Shown: in pieces, positions 8,935-16,688 of the stretch
Layout: each line of letters opens with the position of its first letter
Numbering within the stretch: position 1 is the stretch's first letter
DNA from: Acidobacteriota bacterium
Lineage (GTDB): Bacteria; Acidobacteriota; Vicinamibacteria; Vicinamibacterales; Fen-181
Length of the DNA: 52,108 nucleotides
Assembly (NCBI GenBank): GCA_025363775.1
Contig: JANYLG010000187.1
Span: 1-52,108, forward strand
Direction: 5' to 3'
Program-made: the position numbers and the translations under genes
The notes under the pieces: generated by a model
Databases searched by the model: none
What the model saw: the letters and a program-made list of their open reading frames with translations, nothing else
What the model was told of the DNA's origin: nothing

Positions 8935-9405
8935 TCAGTGGTCCTCGAAGAACAGCGTGTCCACGCCGCCGCGAGTCGAATGCTGGCGCTCGACGCCTTC
9001 GACGATGTACTCGCCGAGGATGATCTCGCACGTGGCGAAGACCTCGGCCTCGAGGAGGTGGCCGCCGATCGCATCGCCCGAGGATCTCGCCGCGAAGATG
9101 TGGAGGTGCGCGTCGATCTTGCCGGTGTCGTTGGGCACCAGGTTCCCCTCGAGGCCCAGCAGGTCGAGCGGCCCCTCGACGCGGTGCACGGGCATCCGCG
9201 GCTCGGTGATCGGCAGCCGCGCGCCCGCCTGGATGTCGCTGAACTCCACGTTGCGCACCGATCCCACCGCCGACACGATCGCCCCGTGGCGCAGGTTCAC
9301 CATCCGGGCGAACTGCATCAGCTCGTCCACGAGTTTCGTCCCGGGGAGCACCCGGATCATGAACCGTCGTCCCTGGCGGACTTCACGGAATGAGAGCTTG
9401 TCCAC
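8935..9405 (-). CDS. PPC/DUF296-domain protein embedded in the citrate lyase operon
   Basis: 156 residues matching the PPC/PCD (DUF296) fold. FMIRVLPGTKLVDELMQFARMV and LRHGAIVSAVGSVRNVEFS form the first strands, KIDAHLHIFAARSSGDAIGGHLLEA is the family core with its His residues, and a long C-terminal strand pair follows. Bacterial PPC proteins are trimeric, and some bind metal or DNA-associated partners; the role is poorly known. It starts at GTG 9405 directly after the citD stop and ends one base before citE, so it is locked into the operon between citD and citE. It might regulate the operon or act as a small-molecule/metal-binding accessory to the lyase. Function not assignable from sequence. 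Confidence 0.85.
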   Translation of the reverse strand: MDKLSFREVRQGRRFMIRVLPGTKLVDELMQFARMVNLRHGAIVSAVGSVRNVEFSDIQAGARLPITEPRMPVHRVEGPLDLLGLEGNLVPNDTGKIDAHLHIFAARSSGDAIGGHLLEAEVFATCEIILGEYIVEGVERQHSTRGGVDTLFFEDH

Positions 9406-9669
9406 TTATGCCTCCGCGGCCCGCCGGAGGGCCGTCTCCACCCGGGCCTCGATCGCGTAGTCGAGGGCGCCCCGGTCGCTGACCTTCACGAGGACCTGCG
9501 TGACTGCGAGCTGGCGCAGCACCGCCTCGATCCGGTCGCGGATCAGGTGCTCGAACTGCTTCTTCACGGTCGATTCAATCTGGATGTCGAGCTGCTCGGC
9601 AGGCTCGACGTACACCATCAGGTCGCTGGACTGCATGGTGCCTGCACTGGCGCGTCGTGTGATGTTCAT
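9406..9669 (-). CDS. citD: citrate lyase acyl carrier protein (gamma subunit)
   Basis: 87 residues, the normal size. MNITRRASAGTMQSSDLMVYVEP aligns with the CitD N-terminus, placing Ser14, the attachment site of the phosphoribosyl-dephospho-CoA group, in the AGTMQSSD motif. VLVKVSDRGALDYAIEARVETAL is the conserved C-terminal part. I chose ATG at 9669, which overlaps the citC stop in ATGA; an ATG three codons upstream is possible but would give a non-family N-terminus. It is the substrate of CitC (acetylation), CitX (prosthetic group transfer) and CitF/CitE. Confidence 0.95.
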   Translation of the reverse strand: MNITRRASAGTMQSSDLMVYVEPAEQLDIQIESTVKKQFEHLIRDRIEAVLRQLAVTQVLVKVSDRGALDYAIEARVETALRRAAEA

Positions 9670-10643
9670 AGGCAGCAATGGAGATACGCGAGCGTCGTTT
9701 CAGGCACGAGCCTTTCGATCGTTGCAAAGTCGCCGACCGCCAGTGCCTCGCGCACCCTGGTCGCGCTGATGAACGCCTCGCCGGCGGTCGCGCGCTGGAT
9801 CTCGACCAGGTCGATGCCGTACAGCGGCAGCAGGTCCTTCATCACCAGGTTGTACGCGGCGGTCGTCTCGCAATACGGCTCGTGGCCCACGAAGCGCCGC
9901 GTGATCCCGAACGCCGGCGCAAGGTGCGCCGCGAACAGCCGCACGTCCACCTGCATCTGCAGTTCCGCCTTCTCGTCGTTCCGCCGAAGGAAGTACGAAG
10001 GGAACGTGCCGGCACTGACGGCGTAGCGCGACGTGTCGAGGAGGACCACGTTCGGCACGTGGCGTGTCGCCTCCTCGGCGAGCCGGTACCGGGCGGCAAA
10101 CGGGAACACCGATCGATCCTCGCGGACGATGAAGACGTAGAGCGTGTCCACCTGGTCTGCCGCGGTCTCGACCAGGTACTGGTGGCCGAGCGTGAACGGG
10201 TTGCCGTTGATGACCGCCGCGCCGTTCGTCCCCTCGCGTCGCAGGTGCCGGTGGGCGTCCAGGTAGCGTTCGAGCCCGCCGCCGCATTCGAGCAGGGCGA
10301 CCGGGCCGCTCGCCACCAGCAGGCGAAACTGGCAGTGCTCGAAGCTGGCCGCGTGTTCGGGGCGCGTAAAGACCAGGAAGGCGTCGTGGCCGGCCGCGCG
10401 GCCAAGCGACGTGAGGGCCGTGGCCAGCGCTCCGAGCGCTTCGCCGCCCTGGAACGCCTCGTCCACGGCGAACATCTTCAGCACGTAGCCCGCACGCCCG
10501 GCGGTGGCGACCAGCCGGCCGTTGTCGTACAGGCCGACCAGGTCGTCGCACCCATCTTCGAAGGCGAGGCCTTGTGATTCGATGAGGCGCCGAGCGTCGA
10601 GTCGTTCTCCGGCGGTGAGGAGCGGGACGGCGACGGGGATCAT
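9666..10643 (-). CDS. citC: [citrate (pro-3S)-lyase] ligase
   Basis: 325 residues. It activates the lyase by ATP-dependent acetylation of the CitD prosthetic group. It has an N-terminal GNAT-like region (about 1-130; LVGLYDNGRLVATAGRAG) and a nucleotidyltransferase-fold C-terminal region with AAVINGNPFTLGHQYLVE (the HxGH-like element, here TLGH), LDTSRYAVSAGTFPSYFLR, and the closing FISATRVREAL (SxTxxR-like). It is first in the cit operon; the ATG at 10643 has a weak Shine-Dalgarno sequence. Slightly shorter than E. coli CitC but complete in motifs. Confidence 0.95.
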   Translation of the reverse strand: MIPVAVPLLTAGERLDARRLIESQGLAFEDGCDDLVGLYDNGRLVATAGRAGYVLKMFAVDEAFQGGEALGALATALTSLGRAAGHDAFLVFTRPEHAASFEHCQFRLLVASGPVALLECGGGLERYLDAHRHLRREGTNGAAVINGNPFTLGHQYLVETAADQVDTLYVFIVREDRSVFPFAARYRLAEEATRHVPNVVLLDTSRYAVSAGTFPSYFLRRNDEKAELQMQVDVRLFAAHLAPAFGITRRFVGHEPYCETTAAYNLVMKDLLPLYGIDLVEIQRATAGEAFISATRVREALAVGDFATIERLVPETTLAYLHCCL

Positions 10644-10720
10644 GCTGACACGGCCGGCAGCGGGGTCGCATCGAAACGCGCCGGCACTCTTGAAGCATAT
10701 CAGACCGGGCGATGGATGCG

Positions 10721-10945
10721 CTATGCGAGGAACTCGCCTGACATGATCGTGACAGCCTGGCCGGCAAGGCGCACGCGATCGCCGGCGAGTTCGACGCGGA
10801 GCGAGCCGCCGCGCGGCGAGGCCTGGTACGCGGAGATCGTCTTGCCAAGCCGTGCGCCCCAGAACGGGCCGAGGCCGCAGTGCGCGGCGCCGGTCACCGG
10901 GTCCTCGTCCAGTCGCCAGTGGCTATCCCTGATCCCTACAGCCAT
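10721..10945 (-). pseudogene. PhzF-family isomerase, C-terminal remnant
   Basis: Only about 65 residues resemble a protein family. EDPVTGAAHCGLGPFWGARLGK and GGSLRVELAGDRVRLAGQAVTIMSGEFL match the C-terminal end of PhzF-like proteins (diaminopimelate-epimerase fold). The other roughly 200 residues are missing: upstream sequence immediately becomes the 3' end of the response regulator gene. I see it as a deletion remnant, and the first dozen codons are not family-like. Confidence 0.75.
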
Positions 10946-11538
10946 CCCCGCGCTCTCGCGATCCGCGCCGCTTCGATCCGGTTACGGGCACCCAGCTTGC
11001 TGATGGCTTCCGAGAGGTAGTTGCGAACGGTGCCTTCCGACAGCTTCAGGGCCTCGGCGATCTCCGTACCTGATCGGCCGTCGGCAGCAAGACGCAGTAC
11101 CTGCCGTTCCCGCTCGCTGAGCGGGTCCTCCTCGGTCCAGGCCTCGACCGCCAGCTCGGGATCGATGGCACGGCCGCCCGCATGCACGCGGCGGATGGCC
11201 TCCGCCAGCTTGTCCGAGGGCGAGTCTTTGAGCAAGTACCCAGCCGCGCCGGCATCCAGGGCCCGGCGAAGGTAGCCGGGCCTTGCGAATGTCGTGAGGA
11301 TGATCACCCGCGCCGGGTGACCGACGTATTTCAGTTCGGCGGCCAGGTCGAGGCCGCTGAGGATCGGCATCTCGATATCGGTCAGGACGACGTCCGGCCG
11401 GTGTTCGTGGGCGAGCGCCAGAGCATGCTTGCCGTCCCGCGCCTGAGCGACCACCGTGATGTCGTCTTCGATGTCGAGCAACGCGGCCAGCGCGCCCAGC
11501 ACCATGGCTTGATCTTCGGCGATGAGGACGCGAATCAT
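10936..11538 (-). CDS. NarL/LuxR-type response regulator (DesR-like)
   Basis: 200 residues. The receiver domain (1-120) has acidic-pocket residues near E8/D9, phosphoacceptor Asp54 (VVLTDIEMP), the TT switch (IILTTFARP) and Lys in YLLKDSP. The C-terminal LuxR helix-turn-helix (about 140-200) reads LSERERQVLRLAADGRSGTEIAEALKLSEGTVRNYLSEAISKLGARNRIEAARIA. It partners with the adjacent DesK-like kinase, separated by a heptad array. By family precedent it controls the neighbouring ABC-2 exporter. Its own stop lies where the phzF remnant begins. Confidence 0.93.
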   Translation of the reverse strand: MIRVLIAEDQAMVLGALAALLDIEDDITVVAQARDGKHALALAHEHRPDVVLTDIEMPILSGLDLAAELKYVGHPARVIILTTFARPGYLRRALDAGAAGYLLKDSPSDKLAEAIRRVHAGGRAIDPELAVEAWTEEDPLSERERQVLRLAADGRSGTEIAEALKLSEGTVRNYLSEAISKLGARNRIEAARIARARGWL

Positions 11539-11541
11539 GAT

Positions 11542-11583
11542 CAGAAGTCAGAAGTCAGGATTCAGGACTCAGGATTCAGGAAC
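11542..11583. repeat. six-unit heptad array between kinase and regulator genes
   Basis: Units CAGAAGT, CAGAAGT, CAGGATT, CAGGACT, CAGGATT and CAGGAAC are in exact 7-bp phase. The histidine-kinase stop codon (11569-11571) lies inside, so the last residues of the kinase (PES) are repeat-encoded. The same unit family reappears at 14677-14725. Confidence 0.85.
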
Positions 11584-12657
11584 GGGAATACCGGGAAGTT
11601 CGACCCGGAGCGTCGTGCCGTGGCGGCCGTCATGCTCGAAGCGGCCGCCCAGTTCCTCCACGCGCGATCGCATGCCCGACAGGCCCGTCCCCGCGATTGC
11701 CTCTCCCCCCACGCCATCGTCCTCAACGACGAACACAACAACCTGATGCCTCTGCTGGATGCTGATTCGGCATCGGCCGGCCTTCGCGTGCCGGATCACG
11801 TTGGTGATGGCCTCGTGCAGGACCAGCGAGATCACACCTTCGGTTCTCGGGTCCAGCCGGAGACCGGCGACCTCTGTTTCCAGCGCCACTCCGCCCGCCT
11901 GTAACGCCTGTCGCGCGCGGGCGAGCGACTCTTCGAGCGTCAGGGCGCGGTAGCCTTGCACCGCCCGCCGGACTTCCGATAGCGCCTCGCGCGAGATCCG
12001 CTCGACGTCGCGGATCTCTGCGCCCGCGCGGGCGGGGTCGCGCTCGGACAGCTTGGCGGCCAGCTCAGACTTGAGCACGATCACCGACAACGTGTGGCCG
12101 AGCAGGTCGTGCAGGTCTCGCGCGATCCGCTCGCGTTCGGCCACCTTGGCCAGGTGCTCGACCTCGTCCTGCGCGAGTCGCAGGCGACAGTCCGCGCGGC
12201 GCTTTTCTGCAAAGCCGATGTTGCCTCCGCCGATGATCAGCGGCAGGAGCACGGCGGGGATCCACGCCTCCGGGCGCAGTCCCAGCGCCACGGTCTCGAT
12301 GCCGACGACGGCCAGGATGGCGCCGAGCCAGCGCACGGCGATCGCCGGCCGCCCCATGTCCCCCACGAAGCCGGACGCGTAGATGAAGAACACGCTCGCC
12401 CCGGGGTTCCATGGAATGAATGCCGCCCCAATGCCCGTGATGCCCGCCACGATGGGCAGCAGACGTTGCCCCTCCAGCCAGTACCCGCGGAAGTACATCG
12501 GCAGGAAGGCGAGCAGCGCCAGCACGTGAAGCGCCCACCAGAGCGGCGATCCGTGTCTGAGCACCGCGTAGACAATGAAGAAGCCCAGGTAGACGAGCCA
12601 CGAGTACGGCAGCCACCATGCGATGGGAAAGTCGGCTGGGAGGAGACGAATGCGCAT
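11569..12657 (-). CDS. sensor histidine kinase, DesK-like (HisKA_3)
   Basis: 362 residues. Five or six transmembrane helices fill residues 15-145, with very short loops, so sensing is probably in or at the membrane. A coiled linker leads to a HisKA_3 domain with phosphoacceptor His183 in ERERIARDLHDLLGHTLSV. The HATPase domain has VLHEAITNVIRHAKA (N box), VVEDDGVGG (G1) and GTGLSGMRSRVEELGG. ATG at 12657 gives the MRIRLLPADFPIAWW start; the open frame upstream is repeat-rich and non-family. DesK relatives sense membrane state; here the linked ABC-2 exporter suggests an envelope-stress or antimicrobial-efflux circuit (inference). Confidence 0.92.
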   Translation of the reverse strand: MRIRLLPADFPIAWWLPYSWLVYLGFFIVYAVLRHGSPLWWALHVLALLAFLPMYFRGYWLEGQRLLPIVAGITGIGAAFIPWNPGASVFFIYASGFVGDMGRPAIAVRWLGAILAVVGIETVALGLRPEAWIPAVLLPLIIGGGNIGFAEKRRADCRLRLAQDEVEHLAKVAERERIARDLHDLLGHTLSVIVLKSELAAKLSERDPARAGAEIRDVERISREALSEVRRAVQGYRALTLEESLARARQALQAGGVALETEVAGLRLDPRTEGVISLVLHEAITNVIRHAKAGRCRISIQQRHQVVVFVVEDDGVGGEAIAGTGLSGMRSRVEELGGRFEHDGRHGTTLRVELPGIPVPES

Positions 12658-12668
12658 AGCGCCGTCAC

Positions 12669-12710
12669 GCTGATAGCAGACAGCCGCCAGCGGACAATAG
12701 CCAGTGGCGG
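12669..12710. repeat. six-unit heptad array upstream of the histidine kinase
   Basis: Units GCTGATA, GCAGACA, GCCGCCA, GCGGACA, ATAGCCA and GTGGCGG have 7-bp periodicity with more divergence than the other arrays. It lies in the 139-base spacer between the amidohydrolase stop and the kinase start, in the position of a leader. Confidence 0.6.
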
Positions 12711-12760
12711 CACCCGATCGCTGGGCGGCATCATCTGGCAGGAGACAGCCTCTCGCCGAC

Positions 12761-12788
12761 GGCTGCCCGCTGCCAGCTTCCCGCTCGT
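12761..12788. repeat. four-unit heptad array near the amidohydrolase stop
   Basis: Units GGCTGCC, CGCTGCC, AGCTTCC and CGCTCGT are in phase, ending 8 bases from the amidohydrolase stop codon. The unit is related to the CAGCTGC array at 6461-6488 by rotation. Confidence 0.55.
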
Positions 12789-12796
12789 TCGTGATT

Positions 12797-14665
12797 CTAC
12801 CGGAAACGGACGTCGTCAATCTGCAGCCGGAACGTTGCCTGTCCCGCGCTCGCGCTGAACAGCAGGCCTTGGAGATCGCTGCCGTCCATCCCGTTTCCGA
12901 AGCCGGACAGCGGCATGACGACCTCGCGCCACTCCGGGTCGGCGACGAACCGTTGCTCGGCGGGGATTCGGCCGAGGCGCGACGCAAACGCGAGCACTCG
13001 ATAGGTGCCGCCGTCGCCTTTCGTCCAGAATGCGAGCGTCGCGAACCGCGAGAGGTTGGCCGGCGTCATCGGTTGCTGCCCCGGGAAGAACATTGGCCCC
13101 GCCCATGGATACATCGATCCGGGCTTGATGCTCCCGGCTACCTCGAGGCTGCGCCGCGAGCCTTGGGCGCCACCCTGGACGACGCGCATCGCCGCTTCGG
13201 AAGCTCCTCCCATCATTGAATCCGTCGAGATCTGCCATCCGAAACCGAACCCGGTCGCAGTGTCCGTCTCGAAATCGCTGACCAGGCCGTTCGTGTTCAC
13301 CCTCGCCCCCGCGGGCTCAGGTAACGCGGGCTTCCGTTCAACCGCCACGCCGCCTTTCCAGATCGCGGCGATTCGCCGCGTGGCTGCGATGGCCCGCGTC
13401 GGGTCGCCATCCACCATCAGCAGGTCGGCTCGCATGCCGGGCGCGATGCGTCCCCGGTCGGAGAGGCCGAAGGTCCGGGCCGGAATGGACGTGGCGGCGG
13501 CGAGCGCCTCGATCGGTGACAGGCCTGCACCGACCAGCAGTTCGAGTTCCTCGTGCAGGCTCAATCCATGTGCCGTACCCGGGTTGGGAGCATCCGTTCC
13601 TGCGAGGATTGGGACGGCCGCAGCCTTCAGCGCGCCGACGAGCGCCCGGGCGCGCAGCATTCCCCCAGTGCCTTTCAGCGGGGCCGGAAATTCCGCGTCG
13701 AGCGAACGGCGTTCGCTGCTTCCCACATAGATGGCCAGCGACGGGTCTACGGACAGTGCCCGCGCGACCGAGGTGTCTCCAGTGGTGCTGGCGATGACGG
13801 TCAGGGTCGGGATGACGAACGCGCCACGCTGCCGCGCAAGCGCTACGAGCTCGTCGCCGGCAGGGACGTCAGCCACGATGTGCGCCAGGCCATCGGCGCC
13901 GGCAGCAAGCGCCTCCCTGGCCGCACGGCCTGTGCTCACGTGCACCACCGCGAGCTTTCCACGCTGATGCGCGGCGGCAACAAGGGCGGTCATCGTCTCG
14001 CGGGTCAGCGTCGGCAGCTTCAGCCCATAGCTTGCCGCATCGTCGTAGATGATCTTGATGAAGTCGGAGCCCTCGGCAACCCGCGCGTCCACGAACGCCT
14101 GTGCCTCGTCCGGGCGGGTGAGCGTCGGGATTGGGATGCCGTACTCCGTCCCGTGGCCGCCTGGCGCCGTGGCCAGCGTGCCCGCCGAGACCAGGTCTGC
14201 CCGGCTGGTCACGAGGCCGCGCTTCTGTTCGGCGCGGCGATCGGCCGCGAATCGCGCGTCGGTGAACATGTCCACCTCCGTGGTGACGCCAAACACCAGC
14301 GCCCGTTCGAGTGCGTCCTGAAAGGCGTGTGTGTGCGCGTCAATCAGGCCGGGCAGCAGCGTCTTGCCGTAGCCGTTCACGACGGGGACCTCCTTCGGCA
14401 CCGAGATGCCCGGGCCCACCGCCTTGATGACCCCGGACTCGACGAGCACGGTCGCGCGTTCGAGCACGGCCGTCCCGTCGAACACCCGTGCGTCAACGAT
14501 CGCGAACGTCGTCGGTCGAGGCGCGGCAGCCGCAGGTGTCGCCTCAGAGCCCCAGGTTGCCCGGCTGGTGGGCGCAGCGAGAGCGCGGAAATGGGCGGAA
14601 ATGCCGACCGTCATCAACGCGATACCCGCTGCGGCGAGAGTACCCTCGAGAATGCGTGCTTTCAT
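12797..14665 (-). CDS. exported amidohydrolase fused to a CIA30-like domain
   Basis: 622 residues. An N-terminal hydrophobic signal segment (8-30) is followed by an imidazolonepropionase-like amidohydrolase domain (about 52-450). It has the first metal-site motif LLPGLIDAHTHAF, a Lys-containing FIKIIYDD, the His motifs LAVVHVST and GLAHIV, and ILAGTDAPNPG with the catalytic Asp. From about 465 to the end there is a CIA30/galactose-binding-like beta domain: LVSDFETDTATGFGFGWQ, STDSMMGGASEAAMRV and the closing LQIDDVRF. Substrate unknown; the location is probably periplasmic or extracellular. It separates the ABC exporter genes from the two-component genes on the same strand. Confidence 0.88.
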   Translation of the reverse strand: MKARILEGTLAAAGIALMTVGISAHFRALAAPTSRATWGSEATPAAAAPRPTTFAIVDARVFDGTAVLERATVLVESGVIKAVGPGISVPKEVPVVNGYGKTLLPGLIDAHTHAFQDALERALVFGVTTEVDMFTDARFAADRRAEQKRGLVTSRADLVSAGTLATAPGGHGTEYGIPIPTLTRPDEAQAFVDARVAEGSDFIKIIYDDAASYGLKLPTLTRETMTALVAAAHQRGKLAVVHVSTGRAAREALAAGADGLAHIVADVPAGDELVALARQRGAFVIPTLTVIASTTGDTSVARALSVDPSLAIYVGSSERRSLDAEFPAPLKGTGGMLRARALVGALKAAAVPILAGTDAPNPGTAHGLSLHEELELLVGAGLSPIEALAAATSIPARTFGLSDRGRIAPGMRADLLMVDGDPTRAIAATRRIAAIWKGGVAVERKPALPEPAGARVNTNGLVSDFETDTATGFGFGWQISTDSMMGGASEAAMRVVQGGAQGSRRSLEVAGSIKPGSMYPWAGPMFFPGQQPMTPANLSRFATLAFWTKGDGGTYRVLAFASRLGRIPAEQRFVADPEWREVVMPLSGFGNGMDGSDLQGLLFSASAGQATFRLQIDDVRFR

Positions 14666-14676
14666 GCGCCGGCTCC

Positions 14677-14725
14677 CAGACTACAGAATCCAAAATTCAG
14701 AAGTCAGAATTCAGAAGTCAGAATC
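14677..14725. repeat. seven-unit heptad array upstream of the amidohydrolase
   Basis: Units CAGACTA, CAGAATC, CAAAATT, CAGAAGT, CAGAATT, CAGAAGT and CAGAATC are in perfect phase, 11 bases before the amidohydrolase ATG. The AT-rich composition contrasts with the surrounding DNA. Confidence 0.85.
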
Positions 14726-14751
14726 ACGACTTTCCAACGCGGTGAGTTCCC

Positions 14752-15528
14752 CTATCCGAACGTTGCTCCCTCGTCACGCCGGAACGCGCCCAGCGCGAGC
14801 GCCACCGAGAAGAGCGTGAAGCCGGCAAGAGTGAGCACATGGCTCCAGGCCGGGCCGCCGCGTCCCGCCCCAACCACCTGCAGCGCAAGCTGCGCGAAGT
14901 GGTAGGCCGGCAGGCACACGGCCAGGTTCTTCATGAACGTGGGGAGCATCTCGATCGGCACCCACAGGCCCGACAGGAACGCCATAGGCAGGTAGATCAG
15001 GTTGATGACGGCCGGCGCCGAGTTCGGGCCGCACAGGTAGCCGAGCGCGAGGCCGAAGGCGCTGAATGGCAGCGCACCCGCGACGAGCACAGCGGACAGA
15101 CGGGCCCAGGTGCCGAGCGGCATCCGCACGTGACCGAACAGAACCCCGAGCACCACGAGGACCGCGACAATTGCCGCGCTGAACACGAGGCTGACGGCGG
15201 TCTTTCCGACAATCCACGCGCCGGTTGGCGCCGGCATCGAGCGCTTGAGCAGGAGCCACCCCTGCGCCCGCTCGACCGCGAGGCTGACACCGAACCCGAA
15301 CAGGGAGGCGCCAATCACGCCGAAGGCGCCGTACGTGGCGAGCATATAGGTGGCGACCTTCGCGCCGTCTTGCGGCCGGCCACCGAGGGCAACGGCGAAC
15401 AGCAGGTAGAACACGGCGGGAAAGCCGATGGTTGGCAGGGCATACGCTGGTAGGCGCATCACTTTCAAGAGCTCGGTCCTGCACTCCAGCCCGTAGATGC
15501 GGAAGTCGCGGACTGACAACGGTCTCAT
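14752..15528 (-). CDS. ABC-2 type transporter permease
   Basis: 258 residues with six predicted transmembrane segments, among them LPTIGFPAVFYLLFAVAL, YGAFGVIGASLFGFGVSLAV, AAIVAVLVVLGVLFGHV, VLVAGALPFSAFGLALGYL and the C-terminal LTLAGFTLFSVALALGAF. The NLIYLPMAFLSGLWVPIEMLP segment is characteristic of ABC-2 permeases. It pairs with the ATPase gene 43 bases upstream to form an exporter of unknown substrate. Context with DesK/DesR-like genes is typical of drug or lipid export systems. Confidence 0.93.
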   Translation of the reverse strand: MRPLSVRDFRIYGLECRTELLKVMRLPAYALPTIGFPAVFYLLFAVALGGRPQDGAKVATYMLATYGAFGVIGASLFGFGVSLAVERAQGWLLLKRSMPAPTGAWIVGKTAVSLVFSAAIVAVLVVLGVLFGHVRMPLGTWARLSAVLVAGALPFSAFGLALGYLCGPNSAPAVINLIYLPMAFLSGLWVPIEMLPTFMKNLAVCLPAYHFAQLALQVVGAGRGGPAWSHVLTLAGFTLFSVALALGAFRRDEGATFG

Positions 15529-15571
15529 CGTTCGCTCCTGGCGTTACTGTCTGACATGGACGCTGGTTGAT

Positions 15572-16486
15572 CTACGCGCGCGCCGCCGCGCCCTCCGGCT
15601 TCCCGGTCAGCTCGACGAACGCCTGCTCGAGGTCGATTCCGGTGATTTCCAACCCGGAGAGCCGTTGGTCGTGCGACAGCAGGTACCGGGCCACGCCCTC
15701 GGCGTCCGACGTGAGGATGACAAGGGCGCCGCCCTCCGTCCGGACCGATTGGACCGCGGGCAACTGACGGATCCTGTCCGGGTCAACACTCGTGATGCAC
15801 CGGAACTGCCGGCCCGCGACCCGCTGCTTGATGTCGGCCGGCGATCCATCCGCGACGATGTGCCCGCGCTGCAGGACCACCACCCGGTCGGCAAGCGCGT
15901 CCGCCTCCTCGAGGTAGTGGGTCGTCAGGAGCACCGAGCGCCCGTCGCTCACGAGCTGCCGGATTGCGTCCCAGAAGAGGTGCCGCGCCTCGATGTCGAG
16001 GCCCACGGTCGGTTCGTCGAGGAAGAGCAGGTGAGGGTTGCCGCAGAGCGTGGCAGCGAAGAGCACACGCTGCCGCTGGCCGCCCGACAGGTGCCCGAAT
16101 CTTCGATCCGCGATGCCCGAAATGCCTGTGACCGCGAACAAGTCGTCCATCGGACGCGGGTCCTCGTAGTAGCTTCGAAACAGCCTGAGATGCTCGCGGG
16201 GCGTCAGCGTCTCGGGCACGCGTCCGAGTTGCAGCATCGCGCCCACCCGTTGCCGCGCCTCGCGCGTGGACGGGTCGGCGCCGAACAGCCACACCTTCCC
16301 GGCAGACGGCCGGCAGGTTCCGAGCATCAGCCTGACAACCGTCGTCTTTCCGGCGCCATTGGGTCCGAGGAGAGCGGTCAGTTGCCCCGGTGCGAGCGCA
16401 AGGTCCACTCGGTCCAACGCGGCCACCGCGCCGTACGTCTTCGAGACTCCCCGGAGTTCCGCCACTGGTGTCGAGTCGCTTCTCAT
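15572..16486 (-). CDS. ABC transporter ATP-binding protein
   Basis: 304 residues. Walker A LLGPNGAGKTTVV (about residue 40), Q-loop region MLQLGRVPETLTPREHL, signature LSGGQRQRVLFA, Walker B LLFLDEPTVGLD, D-loop and switch His (LLTTHYLEEAD) are all intact. The C-terminal 80 residues are the regulatory extension of the ABC-2/DrrA-like group. It heads the exporter pair. A 6-2-6 palindrome about 60 bases upstream (16545-16558) is a candidate operator. Confidence 0.96.
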   Translation of the reverse strand: MRSDSTPVAELRGVSKTYGAVAALDRVDLALAPGQLTALLGPNGAGKTTVVRLMLGTCRPSAGKVWLFGADPSTREARQRVGAMLQLGRVPETLTPREHLRLFRSYYEDPRPMDDLFAVTGISGIADRRFGHLSGGQRQRVLFAATLCGNPHLLFLDEPTVGLDIEARHLFWDAIRQLVSDGRSVLLTTHYLEEADALADRVVVLQRGHIVADGSPADIKQRVAGRQFRCITSVDPDRIRQLPAVQSVRTEGGALVILTSDAEGVARYLLSHDQRLSGLEITGIDLEQAFVELTGKPEGAAARA

Positions 16487-16544
16487 GGTTCGATCGTGCG
16501 CCCGCCCGCCCGCGCCGCCCAGTGGACGGTGTCAGGCAGCGGAG

Positions 16545-16558
16545 GTGACATCTGTCAC
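16545..16558. promoter_or_regulatory. palindrome GTGACA-TC-TGTCAC, candidate operator
   Basis: Perfect 6-bp arms with a 2-bp spacer lie 59 bases upstream of the ABC ATPase start and 131 upstream of thyX. Dimeric LuxR-type regulators bind sites of this form, so the DesR-like regulator of this cluster is the natural candidate. The link is inference. Confidence 0.45.
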
Positions 16559-16602
16559 GGACGACGGAGGCGGGGAGGCGGGGGCGGGAAGGCGGACTTG
16601 TC

Positions 16603-16629
16603 CCGCCGAAGCCCGAAGGGCGAAGGCGG
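16603..16629. repeat. nested hairpin CCGCC-GAA-GCCC-GAA-GGGC-GAA-GGCGG
   Basis: Outer arms CCGCC/GGCGG and inner arms GCCC/GGGC are separated by three identical GAA triplets. It lies in a G-rich tract (16560-16670) 60 bases upstream of thyX. It looks like a dispersed palindromic element rather than a gene-specific leader. Confidence 0.6.
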
Positions 16630-16688
16630 AAAGGCGAGGGGCGGGAGGGCTTGGGGCGGTAGAATGGGCCTCCACGGAGGTTGTGCCG

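Noticed and set aside
10644-10720. citrate-responsive promoter or riboswitch upstream of citC
   Set aside because: Only a weak TATGCT-like -10 is visible on the minus strand and no conserved structure; not enough to claim.
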